From assembly GCF_030077735.1 (NCBI RefSeq), contig NZ_JASJEU010000022.1:1-64000 (forward strand): a DNA stretch of 64,000 bases. The letters run 5' to 3'. Under the pieces are notes generated by a model. That model was not told where the DNA came from and did not search any database. It saw nothing but the letters and a program-made list of their open reading frames with translations. Shown in pieces: positions 1 through 7,039 of this stretch (positions are counted from its first letter, which is position 1; the number at the start of each line of letters is the position of its first letter). A program made the position numbers and the translations under genes. This DNA is from Gordonibacter faecis. GTDB taxonomy: Bacteria > Actinomycetota > Coriobacteriia > Coriobacteriales > Eggerthellaceae.

Positions 1-14
1 CGTTTTAAGGCACG

Positions 15-53
15 AAAAAGCCCGCCAGGGTAACGGAGTACCCCAACGGGCTT
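15..53 (-). terminator. Intrinsic terminator after rlmD
   Basis: Read on the minus strand, AGCCCG and GGGTA pair with TACCC and CGGGCT, and the stem is followed by five T. It lies just beyond the stop codon at 84-86, the natural end of the full-length methyltransferase frame. Confidence 0.8.
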
Positions 54-83
54 AAAACGTCTTAAAACGCAAAATACGCCGTC

Positions 84-281
84 CTATCCCTCCGAGGAAT
101 CATCCTCAATCATCCCGAAGTGTCGGAACGCGTCCAGAATCGCCTCGCGCTTCTCGGGCGGACACTTCGGCTGCTGCTTGCCGCCCGAGCGGTCGCACTC
201 CATCTCCAGTCCGCACTCGGCCTTCATCTGCGCGATGTTCAGGGTGCTCACGGTCAGGCCGTGCGTCTCCTTCACATACTT
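84..281 (-). other. Detached C-terminal domain of RlmD beyond an in-frame TGA
   Basis: After the TGA at 282-284 the same frame stays open for 65 codons to a stop at 84-86. It encodes KYVKETHGLTVSTLNIAQMK and then KQQPKCPPEKREAILDAF. From memory this matches the C-terminal extension of many Firmicutes and actinobacterial RlmD/RumA proteins, where a TYEEI segment runs directly into DYV and ends in a QPKCPPEK motif. Here the stop falls between TYENI and KYV. The sequence seems well conserved after the stop, so the lesion is either recent, read through, or an error in the sequence. A GTG at 273-275 could in principle restart translation, but no convincing ribosome binding site precedes it. Confidence 0.75.
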
Positions 282-1736
282 TCAGATGTTCTCGTACGTC
301 GGTTGCGCCTTGGCCTCATCCAGTCCCATGTCCTTCGGGCTGACGGTCACGGGGATGAAAGTCTTCGTTGCGGATTTCCGAGATAGAACCGCAACCGTCT
401 CGATATGATCGGTGTGGGGAAACATGTCTACCGGCTGCACAATGCGTACCGCATAGCCGCTGTCCCGTAAGCGGGCCAGGTCACGCACTTGCGTTTCCGG
501 ATTGCAGGAAATGTAAACCACGCGGGCTGGCGCGAGGGCTGAAAGCGCGTCCAAGAACTCCGCGCTCGCGCCGGCGCGCGGCGGGTCCATGAGCACAACA
601 TCCACCGGCTCGCCCTCGGCGGCGCAGCGGCGCATGAAGTCGCCGGCATCTTCGGCCACGAAGCGCGCGTTTCCCACGCCGTTGTGGCGGGCATTCTCGC
701 GCGCGTCGCGCACGGCCGACGCAACGGAGTCCACGCCGGTCACGTGCGCGGCACCGTGCTTGGCGGCCACGAGCCCAATGGTGCCCGTGCCGCAGTAGGC
801 GTCCACCACGTGCTCGATGCCCGTAAGGTGCGCAAGCTCCACGGCCGTGCGATACAGCACCTCCGTCTGCACGGCGTTCACCTGGTAAAACGATTGCGAA
901 GAAATGCGGAAACTCAACCCGCACAACTCGTCCAAAATAAAGCCCGGGCCATAGAGCGTCTGCTCACGCTCGCCCAAGATGACGTTGGTCTGGCGCTCGT
1001 TCACGTTCTGCACGACACTGGTTACAAACGGGCAGCGCTTCACCAGCTCGCGGCAAAACGCGCGCGAGCCGGGGAATTCCCGGCCGTTCGTTACCAGCGT
1101 GACCAGCACCTCGCCGCTCGTGTGACCCACACGCACCACGGCGTGGCGCAGAAAGCCCGAACCTGCGTCTTCGCGATATGGCTCCATGCCGAAGCGCGGC
1201 ATGAGGCTGCGCACGGCCTGAATCACGCGTTTGGCGTTCTGGTTTTCCACCACGCACTGCTCGGTGGGAACGATGCGGTGCGTGCCCGCGGCATACATGC
1301 CGCAGAGTATCTCGTGGCGCGGGCGACCGGCCGCGCGGCGGTCACGGGCTGCGCGGTTGCGTTCGCCCCGTGTGGTTTTACCCGCTTGGGCACCCTTTCC
1401 GCCCGGCGCGGGCGGCAGCTTCTTGCCCGGCGCGAAGGGCGACACCACCTTGTTGCGGTAGAAATAGGGATGCTCCATGCCCAGGATGGGACGCACCTCG
1501 GCGCCACGAAAGCCGCTGAACAGGTCCGCAACGCGCGCGTCCTTGTGGACAAGCTGGAGGTCGTAGGGCTGCTCGACGTGCTGGCAGGCACCGCACTGGC
1601 GGGCATGGGGGCAGGTGGGTGCGGTAAGGGCATCCGCATCTGCCGAGCGAGGCGCGGAGGAGTCCGCCTGTTCGCTGGCCTCGGCATTCGCAGATGCGCG
1701 CCGCGAGGCTCGTTCGCTTTGCAACCGTTTCGTCAT
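282..1736 (-). CDS. rlmD: 23S rRNA (uracil-5-)-methyltransferase RlmD/RumA, C-terminus cut by an in-frame TGA
   Basis: SAM-dependent RNA methyltransferase expected to make m5U in 23S rRNA. Visible motifs: Cys42, Cys48 and Cys51 (C-x5-C-x2-C) with Cys161 as the likely fourth 4Fe-4S ligand; the SAM loop DAYCGTGTIGL; VLMDPPRAGA; and the catalytic SCNPETQ with Cys411. A Gly/Arg-rich, low-complexity insert sits at about residues 108-142, between the N-terminal region and the core. All catalytic elements lie upstream of the TGA, so the 484-residue product may still be active without its C-terminal extension (84-281). The start ATG at 1736 follows a GAAGGA-type binding site. It is divergent from the dimethylargininase gene. 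Confidence 0.88.
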   Translation of the reverse strand: MTKRLQSERASRRASANAEASEQADSSAPRSADADALTAPTCPHARQCGACQHVEQPYDLQLVHKDARVADLFSGFRGAEVRPILGMEHPYFYRNKVVSPFAPGKKLPPAPGGKGAQAGKTTRGERNRAARDRRAAGRPRHEILCGMYAAGTHRIVPTEQCVVENQNAKRVIQAVRSLMPRFGMEPYREDAGSGFLRHAVVRVGHTSGEVLVTLVTNGREFPGSRAFCRELVKRCPFVTSVVQNVNERQTNVILGEREQTLYGPGFILDELCGLSFRISSQSFYQVNAVQTEVLYRTAVELAHLTGIEHVVDAYCGTGTIGLVAAKHGAAHVTGVDSVASAVRDARENARHNGVGNARFVAEDAGDFMRRCAAEGEPVDVVLMDPPRAGASAEFLDALSALAPARVVYISCNPETQVRDLARLRDSGYAVRIVQPVDMFPHTDHIETVAVLSRKSATKTFIPVTVSPKDMGLDEAKAQPTYENI

Positions 1737-1749
1737 GAAAAACCTGTCC

Positions 1750-1782
1750 TTCGCAAGAATCTTAGAGCTACACTATAGTATA
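1750..1782. promoter_or_regulatory. Overlapping divergent promoters between rlmD and ddaH
   Basis: The short intergenic region holds ACACTATAGTATA. On the plus strand TATAGT (1774-1779) can act as a -10 with TTCGCA (1750-1755) 18 bp upstream. On the minus strand TATACT (1777-1782) can serve rlmD. Both are inferred from consensus only. Confidence 0.4.
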
Positions 1783-1827
1783 AGCAAGTGAACCTACCAC
1801 CAAACCGTGCAAAAAGAAGGAGATCTC

Positions 1828-2604
1828 ATGACCGCGTTCACGAACGTCATTGTCCGCCGCCCGGCGAAGTCGATGGTTGAAGGCATTACCTCGGCCCCTG
1901 AACTGGGCAAGCCCGACTACGAGCTGGCATGCAAGCAGCACGACGACTACATCGCCGCCCTCAAGCAGTGCGGCGTGGAAGTGACCGTGCTGCCCGCGTT
2001 GGAGCAGTTCCCCGATTCTTGTTTTGTGGAGGACCCGGCCGTCATCACGCGCAAAGGTGCCCTCATCACGAACCCGGGTGCGGCCAGCCGCAACGGCGAG
2101 AAGGACGAAATTGAACCCGCCGTGCGCCAGTTCTTCGACGACGAGCACGTGGCACACATTGTGGCGCCGGGCACGCTCGACGGCGGCGACGTGATGATGG
2201 TGGGCGACCACTTCTACGTGGGCCGTTCCGCCCGCACGAACGAGGAAGGCATCCGCCAGTTCTTCGAGATTCTGGAAGGCTGGGGCCTTGAGGGCTCCGA
2301 GGTGCCGCTTGAGCACGTACTACACCTGAAGACGGGCGTGAACTATCTGGAAGACGGCAACATGCTGGTGTCCGGCGAGTTCGTGACCAAGCCCGACTTC
2401 GAGCAGTACAACCGCATTGAGATTCCCGAGGACGAGGCCTACGCCGCGAACTGCATCTGGGTAAACGGCACCGTCATCGTGCCCGAGGGCTACCCCACCG
2501 TTCTGGCGGCCGTCCAGGACGCCGGCTACGAGACGCTCACGGTAGACACGAGCGAGTATCGCAAACTCGACGGCGGCCTAAGCTGCCTGTCGCTGCGCTT
2601 CTAA
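1828..2604 (+). CDS. ddaH: Dimethylargininase (DDAH)
   Basis: Hydrolyses N-omega-methylated arginines to citrulline and methylamines, or a related guanidine substrate. The 258-residue protein has the family landmarks of the pentein fold: DSCFVEDPAV, TLDGGDV, the HLKTG segment with the catalytic His, and LDGGLSCLSLRF with the nucleophile Cys253 six residues from the end. The ATG at 1828 is chosen over an upstream in-frame GTG (1807) because AAGGAGATCTC sits directly before it. It appears monocistronic, with a terminator directly downstream. Arginine deiminase is a relative, but the length and motifs favour DDAH. Confidence 0.9.
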   Translation: MTAFTNVIVRRPAKSMVEGITSAPELGKPDYELACKQHDDYIAALKQCGVEVTVLPALEQFPDSCFVEDPAVITRKGALITNPGAASRNGEKDEIEPAVRQFFDDEHVAHIVAPGTLDGGDVMMVGDHFYVGRSARTNEEGIRQFFEILEGWGLEGSEVPLEHVLHLKTGVNYLEDGNMLVSGEFVTKPDFEQYNRIEIPEDEAYAANCIWVNGTVIVPEGYPTVLAAVQDAGYETLTVDTSEYRKLDGGLSCLSLRF

Positions 2605-2613
2605 ACCCGACGT

Positions 2614-2668
2614 CGTGCTGCGGCAACTGGCTGGCCGACTCACCGCAGCACGCCTGTTTCTTTCTTTG
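2614..2668 (+). terminator. Intrinsic terminator after ddaH
   Basis: CGTGCTGCGG pairs with CCGCAGCACG across a loop of about 19 nt. It is followed by CCTGTTTCTTTCTTT, a T-rich tail, just past the ddaH stop. Confidence 0.85.
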
Positions 2669-2677
2669 CTGATTTTG

Positions 2678-2720
2678 AACGCTGAACGGTAACGGTTGGT
2701 TGACCGTTCTGTTCAGCGTT
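2678..2720. repeat. Inverted repeat between ddaH and the YvlD-like gene
   Basis: AACGCTGAAC (2678-2687) is the exact reverse complement of GTTCAGCGTT (2711-2720), with ACGG/CCGT extending the stem inward. TTGG follows rather than a strong T-run. It could be a second terminator, or an operator for the gene starting at 2770. Confidence 0.6.
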
Positions 2721-2769
2721 TTGGTGTTCGCGGTATAGTGTGCGGAACTTTTGTGCGAAAGGATTTGGT

Positions 2770-3141
2770 ATGCGATTCATTCTCCGCTGGCTGGTGACTG
2801 CTATTGCCGTGGGCGTGGCTATATGGCTGGTACCCGGCATTGAACTGGTGGGCGGTACGGACGCGTGGGCGGCCATCGCGCTGTTTGGCCTTATTCTGTC
2901 GCTCATCAATATCAGCATCAAGCCGCTCATGCAGGTGCTGAGCCTGCCCATCACCGTGATCACGCTGGGCATCTTCTACCTGATAGTGAACACGTTGCTG
3001 CTCTACATAGCCGCGTGGCTCGCCAACGGCATCTTCCAAGTAGGCATCGACATAGCCACCTTCGGCAGCGCCTTCGTAGCCTCCATCGTCATCAGCATAG
3101 TCTCCAGCCTCATGAACTCCCTCGTCGGGAACAAGGACTAA
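2770..3141 (+). CDS. Phage holin family 4 / YvlD-like membrane protein
   Basis: A 123-residue protein with four predicted membrane segments: N-terminal residues after MRFILRW, then AAIALFGLILSLINISI, LPITVITLGIFYLIVNTLLLYIAAWL, and FVASIVISIVSSLMNSLV. The internal ISIKPLMQVLSLPITVITLGIF stretch is typical of PF04020 proteins (phage_holin_4_2, YvlD). They are chromosomal membrane proteins of unclear function and need not be holins. The ATG at 2770 follows GAAAGGA; the frame extends upstream to 2740 without a better site. No phage genes are nearby. Confidence 0.8.
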   Translation: MRFILRWLVTAIAVGVAIWLVPGIELVGGTDAWAAIALFGLILSLINISIKPLMQVLSLPITVITLGIFYLIVNTLLLYIAAWLANGIFQVGIDIATFGSAFVASIVISIVSSLMNSLVGNKD

Positions 3142-3303
3142 GAAAACCAGCCAATAATTGCATACGCGTTTACACACCCAAGCGCAGCGCGTAGGCGCCT
3201 TCCTCCGCCCATCCGGATACCTCTGCGTAGTTAGAGAGAGACGGCGCGTGTCCACTCCGCTATCATGATGCAAACGGCAGATCATCGGTTGAAAGGATCG
3301 CAG

Positions 3304-4476
3304 ATGGAGAACTTCGAATTCGTGTCGCCGACGCATTTTGTGTTCGGCCGTGGCGCGGAGGAGCAGGTGGGTGCAAAACTGTCCGAGCGCGGCGCGAAGA
3401 AAGTGCTCATCCACTTTGGCGGCCAGAGCGCCGTCAAAAGCGGGCTGATTGACCGGCTGAAAGCTACGCTTGACGCAGCAGGCATTGAGCACGTGGAACT
3501 GGGCGGTGTGCGCCCGAACCCCGAGATCGGTCTTGCGCGCGAGGGCATTCGGTTGTGTAAAGAGCACAACATTGATTGGGTGCTGGCCGTGGGCGGCGGC
3601 TCGGTTATCGACTCGGCAAAGGCCGTGGCCGTAGGCGCGCACTATGACGGCGACGTGTGGGATTTCTTCGAAACAAAGCAGCCCACCAATGACGTACTGC
3701 CCATCGCCGTGGTGCTCACCATTCCCGCTGCCGGCAGCGAGGCATCGAAGAACACTGTTATGTCCAACGACGAACTGCAGCTGAAGTCGGGCTACCCGAA
3801 CAACGCTCAGCGTCCGAAACTTGCGTTCATGAACCCTGAACTCACGTTTACGCTACCCCCGTTCCAGACGGCCGCTGGTCTCACCGACATGTTCTGCCAC
3901 CTGCTGGAGCGCTTCTTCGACGATGTAGGCGCGGTGCCCGTGACGGACAACCTGAACCTCTCTCTCATGAAAACCGTGCGTGCCGAAGCGCCGCGCGTCA
4001 TGGTGGAGCCGGAGAACTACGACGCGCGCGCGAACGTCATGTGGGCAGGCATGCTCTGCCACCAGGGCCTCGCTGGTGTCGGTCGTCACGAGGACTGGGC
4101 CACGCACGGCCTTGAACACGAGCTGTCTGCGCTCTATCCCGAGATTACGCACGGTGCCGGTCTGGCCGTAATGTTCCCGGCATGGATGGAGTATGTGTAT
4201 CCCGAGAACCCGGCACGCTTCGCCTACTACGGACGCGAGGTGTTCGGCCTGGCTCCGACCGGTGATGTGGAGGCTGACGCGCTGTCCGCCATCGACGAGA
4301 CGCGTGCATTCTTCGCCTCGCTCGGCATGCCCACGACGCTTGCCGAATTGGATGTGTGTGAGGATGACATCGAAAAGCTTATCCCCACGCTCAAGGAAAA
4401 CAAGGGCGAACCCTTCGGCAGCTTTAAGAAACTCACAAAGGACGATGCCCGCGAAATTTACCGCCTTGCACTGTAG
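3304..4476 (+). CDS. Iron-containing alcohol dehydrogenase (NAD(P)H-dependent butanol dehydrogenase type)
   Basis: Group III dehydrogenase of 390 residues, expected to interconvert aldehydes and alcohols. The N-terminal Rossmann-like half has the nucleotide motif GGGSVIDSAKAVAVGA and the PNPE segment. The C-terminal half has the metal ligands: Asp and His in AGLTDMFCHLLE, then His residues in THGLEHELSALYPEITHGAGLAV. Closest remembered relatives are YqhD/BdhA enzymes. The ATG at 3304 follows GAAAGGATCGCAG; an upstream in-frame ATG at 3265 lacks a binding site. Fermentative redox balancing is the likely role. The gene stands alone. Confidence 0.9.
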   Translation: MENFEFVSPTHFVFGRGAEEQVGAKLSERGAKKVLIHFGGQSAVKSGLIDRLKATLDAAGIEHVELGGVRPNPEIGLAREGIRLCKEHNIDWVLAVGGGSVIDSAKAVAVGAHYDGDVWDFFETKQPTNDVLPIAVVLTIPAAGSEASKNTVMSNDELQLKSGYPNNAQRPKLAFMNPELTFTLPPFQTAAGLTDMFCHLLERFFDDVGAVPVTDNLNLSLMKTVRAEAPRVMVEPENYDARANVMWAGMLCHQGLAGVGRHEDWATHGLEHELSALYPEITHGAGLAVMFPAWMEYVYPENPARFAYYGREVFGLAPTGDVEADALSAIDETRAFFASLGMPTTLAELDVCEDDIEKLIPTLKENKGEPFGSFKKLTKDDAREIYRLAL

Positions 4477-4480
4477 ACCC

Positions 4481-4508
4481 TTGCACTTCGTGTCGCTATC
4501 CGTATAAT
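4481..4508 (+). promoter_or_regulatory. Strong promoter reading antisense to the small hydrophobic ORF
   Basis: TTGCAC (4481-4486) and a perfect TATAAT (4503-4508) are 16 bp apart, starting five bases after the alcohol dehydrogenase stop. No plus-strand gene follows for about 1.6 kb, so the promoter points into a short non-coding transcript opposite the ORF at 4585-4686. Confidence 0.7.
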
Positions 4509-4513
4509 AAGGT

Positions 4514-4612
4514 CGAGCCGCAGGGAGCGCTAACTCCCCACGGCTCTCGAATCGCTTCGGCGGTTTGGCAACTTGTGGCGGCTCCTAGTCCTTGCGGATT
4601 GGGAGCCTTTCC
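4514..4612 (+). ncRNA. Candidate antisense RNA (type I antitoxin-like), about 100 nt
   Basis: Transcription from the promoter at 4481-4508 would begin near 4514. The RNA would have a 5' hairpin (GAGCCG-CA-GGGAG pairing with CTCCC-CA-CGGCTC, 4515-4546). Its 3' end would be a 12-bp stem including G-U pairs, GGCTCCTAGTCC with GGATTGGGAGCC (4579-4607), followed by TTTCC, as in an intrinsic terminator. The 3' stem overlaps the last codons and stop of the minus-strand ORF 4585-4686, so this RNA would pair with that ORF's mRNA over its 3' end. Boundaries are inferred, not measured. Confidence 0.55.
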
Positions 4613-4686
4613 ATTAATGCCGTCAAAAAGTCCAACAGGCTGGAAACAAACTCTAGGATTGCCGCAATCAAGGCCAAAACGGTCAT
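4585..4686 (-). CDS. 33-residue hydrophobic peptide, candidate type I toxin
   Basis: The peptide begins MTVLALIAAILEFVSSLLDF and ends in a charged tail (ERLPIRKD), giving one membrane helix at about residues 3-24. This layout resembles small membrane toxins of type I systems in general, though I do not recognise a named family. The binding site is unusually strong (GGAGGGAGGTGGTGGCC directly before the ATG), which argues for real translation. The gene follows the ZIP transporter on the same strand by about 75 nt and is opposed by a convergent antisense RNA. The hairpin at 4515-4546 could end its mRNA as well. It is too short for most gene finders. Confidence 0.6.
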   Translation of the reverse strand: MTVLALIAAILEFVSSLLDFLTALMERLPIRKD

Positions 4687-4760
4687 GGCCACCACCTCCC
4701 TCCGCGTGCGCCCTTCAATAGGGGACATGGTTGGAAAGGGGTGTGGTGCCTTCGCCGCCT

Positions 4761-5555
4761 CTATCCTAGCGCTACGTCGAGGATCATCATGACGAGGAAG
4801 CCAGCCATGACGCCGAGGGTGCCGGCGTTGGAGTGTTCGCCGAGGTGCGCTTCGGGTATAAGTTCTTCCACCACCACATACATCATGGCGCCGGCGGAAA
4901 ACGCCAGCATCCACGGCATATAGGGCGAGATGGCGGCCGCAAACAGCACCACCAGAATGCCGAACACGGGCTCGGCCAACCCCGACAACGTACCCAAGCC
5001 AAACGCCTTCGGCGCGCTCATGCCCTCCTGCAGAAGCGGTAGTGCCACGGCGGCACCTTCGGGCACGTTCTGAATGCCAATGCCTATGGCCAGCGCCACG
5101 GCCATCCCGAAGAGGGCTGGGTCGCCCGCCCCCTGCGCCGCCATAGCAAACAGCAAACCCACACTCATGCCCTCGGGAATGTTATGCAGCGTCACCGCTG
5201 TAAACAAAAGCGTCGGACGGTTCCACTTCGAGGGCAACCCCTCGGGGTCCTTCTCGCCGGGATGCAGGTGCGGCAGCAGTTGGTGCAGCACCATGAGAAA
5301 CGCCACACCAATAACAAAGCCGCCCGCAGCCGGAATCCACCCCACCTGGCCCGCTTCCTCAGCGCGCTCGATGGCAGGAATAAGCAGCGACCACACCGAC
5401 GCCGCAATCATGACACCAGCAGCAAAGCCCAAAAAGACGCGCTGCAACACCATGCTGTTGCGCTTACGAAACAAAAACACCGAGGCGGCACCCAGCGTTG
5501 TCATGAGGAACGTGAACCCAGTGCCCGCAGCGGCCCACAACAGCGCAGTCTGCAT
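4761..5555 (-). CDS. ZIP family metal transporter
   Basis: A 264-residue, eight-helix transporter importing zinc or related divalent metals. The two ZIP metal motifs are clear: HNIPEG in helix 4 and QNVPEG in helix 5. A further motif, EELIPEAH, lies near the C-terminus. A short histidine-bearing loop (HQLLPHLHPGEKDPEG) lies between helices 3 and 4, as is usual. The second ATG (5555) is preferred because AAGGAGG stands six to eight bases before it; the first in-frame ATG (5561) abuts that site. A GTACA-G-TGTAC palindrome 90 bp upstream may be its operator. Confidence 0.88.
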   Translation of the reverse strand: MQTALLWAAAGTGFTFLMTTLGAASVFLFRKRNSMVLQRVFLGFAAGVMIAASVWSLLIPAIERAEEAGQVGWIPAAGGFVIGVAFLMVLHQLLPHLHPGEKDPEGLPSKWNRPTLLFTAVTLHNIPEGMSVGLLFAMAAQGAGDPALFGMAVALAIGIGIQNVPEGAAVALPLLQEGMSAPKAFGLGTLSGLAEPVFGILVVLFAAAISPYMPWMLAFSAGAMMYVVVEELIPEAHLGEHSNAGTLGVMAGFLVMMILDVALG

Positions 5556-5645
5556 GAGCATCCTCCTTCGATCGCCTGCCCGCCGCCGAAACTCCGGCGC
5601 GACACGGCTTGCATCTTGCCCCCAAGGGGCGCGGTTTCTTCGACG

Positions 5646-5656
5646 GTACAGTGTAC
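5646..5656. promoter_or_regulatory. Palindromic candidate operator upstream of the ZIP gene
   Basis: GTACA-G-TGTAC is a perfect 11-bp dyad about 90 bp before the ZIP start. It could bind a metal-responsive repressor, but it does not match a consensus I can name. Confidence 0.35.
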
Positions 5657-5741
5657 TGCTTTCTTGCGCGTCCGGTCAGGTCGTTCGCCCACCGTCACCG
5701 GATTGCTCAAACCTGACGCGGCGCTTCAACCCGCAAACGCA

Positions 5742-5770
5742 ATGAAGCCGGGGGAACTCCCCGGCTTCAT
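5742..5770. repeat. Perfect 12-bp hairpin
   Basis: ATGAAGCCGGGG (5742-5753), loop GAACT, then CCCCGGCTTCAT (5759-5770). No T-tract follows on either strand, so an ordinary terminator is doubtful. It may lie in the 5' leader of the ZIP transcript or be a REP-like sequence. Confidence 0.6.
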
Positions 5771-6146
5771 CGAAAGGAATACCGACAGTGCGCTTGGCAT
5801 CTTGGCCCACAAGCCCACCGCGTTGCGGTGCCGCAAATCGTCACGAGACTTAACTTGGCGAAGATAGTCTTTTCGTTATCATTGCGTAGGTTTTCAACTG
5901 TCGGACAAGCCGGATTATAGGCGCTTTCCCGATGGAACAGAACCCCTTTGCACGTTTTTGTGCAGGCGAGCAATGAAACCGTTACCAGCGTCAACGCACC
6001 GTTAAGGCTCATTTTCGCGGCGCTTCACGCGCGCTGGCGAAAGCGATAGCCAGGCGGGTCGGAAAGCGCTACCATCGAGCCAGCAGAAAAATGCGCCGCG
6101 GCGGCCACAAGCCGCAGATGACGCCAAGACGAGAGAAGGGGACCTC

Positions 6147-6926
6147 ATGGCACAATCGCTGTACAACGTGTTCTTCAGCCCGACGGGAACAACGCGGGCC
6201 GTGGTGGACAAGGTGGCCGATGCCATCGCCGCCGATTTAGACATTTCGAACATTATTGTGAACCTAACGCAGCCCACAAAGCGCCCCGTAGCGGTGGGAG
6301 GCGAAGCTGGCAACGTGCTGGTGTTTGGTTTTCCCGTGTACGGCGGGCGCGTGCCGGCCGTGCTGGCGGACAGCATCAAGAAGTTCGATGGCGAAGGGGT
6401 ATACGCCATCCCCGTGGCCGTGTACGGCAACCGCGACTACGACGACGCGCTCGTGGAAGCCGTCGATCTACTGACCGCGCACGGCTTTAAGGTAGTTGCC
6501 GCCGGCGCGTTCATCGGCGAGCACTCCATGGCCCCGCGCGTGGGCGAAGGCCGCCCCGACGCGGCTGACCTGGCCGCCGCCGAGCAGTTCGGCCACGACG
6601 TTGCCGCAAAGCTGGCGCAGGAAAACTACGAGCGTCCCCAGGTCAAGGGCAACCGCCCCTACATGGATGCCATGGCGCCGCGCGACGACCGCCCCAAAAC
6701 CACCGATGCGTGCACGGTGTGCGGCATCTGCGTGAAGCGCTGCCCCATGGGCATCATTGATGCCGAAGACCCGGCCAAGATTGGCGAGGGCTGCCTGCAG
6801 TGCAACGCCTGCGTGAAGTCGTGCCCGGTCGATGCCAAGTATTTCGACGACGAGATGTCGCTGAAGATTAAGGCCATGCTGGAGGGCAACTTCATGGCGC
6901 GCCGCGAACCGGAGCTGTTCCTGTAA
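6147..6926 (+). CDS. EFR1-type flavodoxin / 4Fe-4S ferredoxin fusion protein
   Basis: A cytoplasmic electron carrier of 259 residues. The N-terminal half is a flavodoxin-like fold with the FMN phosphate loop SPTGTTR at about residue 11 and the VFGFPVYGGRVP segment near residue 60. The C-terminal quarter has two 4Fe-4S motifs: CTVCGICVKRCPMG and CLQCNACVKSCP. Family knowledge: such EFR1 proteins shuttle electrons in anaerobes, partner usually unknown. The ATG follows GAGAAGGGGACCTC. It is monocistronic and ends at a strong terminator. Confidence 0.9.
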   Translation: MAQSLYNVFFSPTGTTRAVVDKVADAIAADLDISNIIVNLTQPTKRPVAVGGEAGNVLVFGFPVYGGRVPAVLADSIKKFDGEGVYAIPVAVYGNRDYDDALVEAVDLLTAHGFKVVAAGAFIGEHSMAPRVGEGRPDAADLAAAEQFGHDVAAKLAQENYERPQVKGNRPYMDAMAPRDDRPKTTDACTVCGICVKRCPMGIIDAEDPAKIGEGCLQCNACVKSCPVDAKYFDDEMSLKIKAMLEGNFMARREPELFL

Positions 6927-6965
6927 GCGGACACGCCCCGCACACCCGCGACAATACGCGAAAAC

Positions 6966-7004
6966 AAGCGCCCCGCACCGGTTGATCGATGCGGGGCGCT
7001 TTTG
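6966..7004. terminator. Strong (possibly bidirectional) terminator
   Basis: AAGCGCCCCGCA pairs perfectly with TGCGGGGCGCTT and is followed by TTTGCG on the plus strand. The opposite strand carries a shorter T-run. It separates the flavodoxin gene from the convergent gene ending at 7040. Confidence 0.88.
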
Positions 7005-7039
7005 CGTGGTGAGACATTGCTGCAAGCGCTCATCGAACG

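Larger units (their letters stand above)
5562..6146. other. 585-bp non-coding gap between the divergent ZIP and flavodoxin genes
   Basis: No convincing gene. An 81-codon minus-strand frame (5767-6012) lacks a ribosome binding site and resembles no family I know. The gap holds a palindrome (5646-5656), a perfect hairpin (5742-5770) and, on the minus strand, TATAAT near 5914-5919. It most likely contains two divergent promoter regions. Confidence 0.5.

Noticed and set aside
282..284. Selenocysteine at the TGA of rlmD
   Set aside because: RlmD proteins are not selenoproteins, and no hairpin immediately after the TGA was evident. A nonsense change or sequence error is simpler.
2770..3141. Prophage holin
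   Set aside because: No lysin or phage genes are nearby. The family name is historical and the protein is YvlD-like.
5767..6012. 81-codon minus-strand frame in the 585-bp gap
   Set aside because: No ribosome binding site and no recognisable features; start and end do not fit the neighbours.
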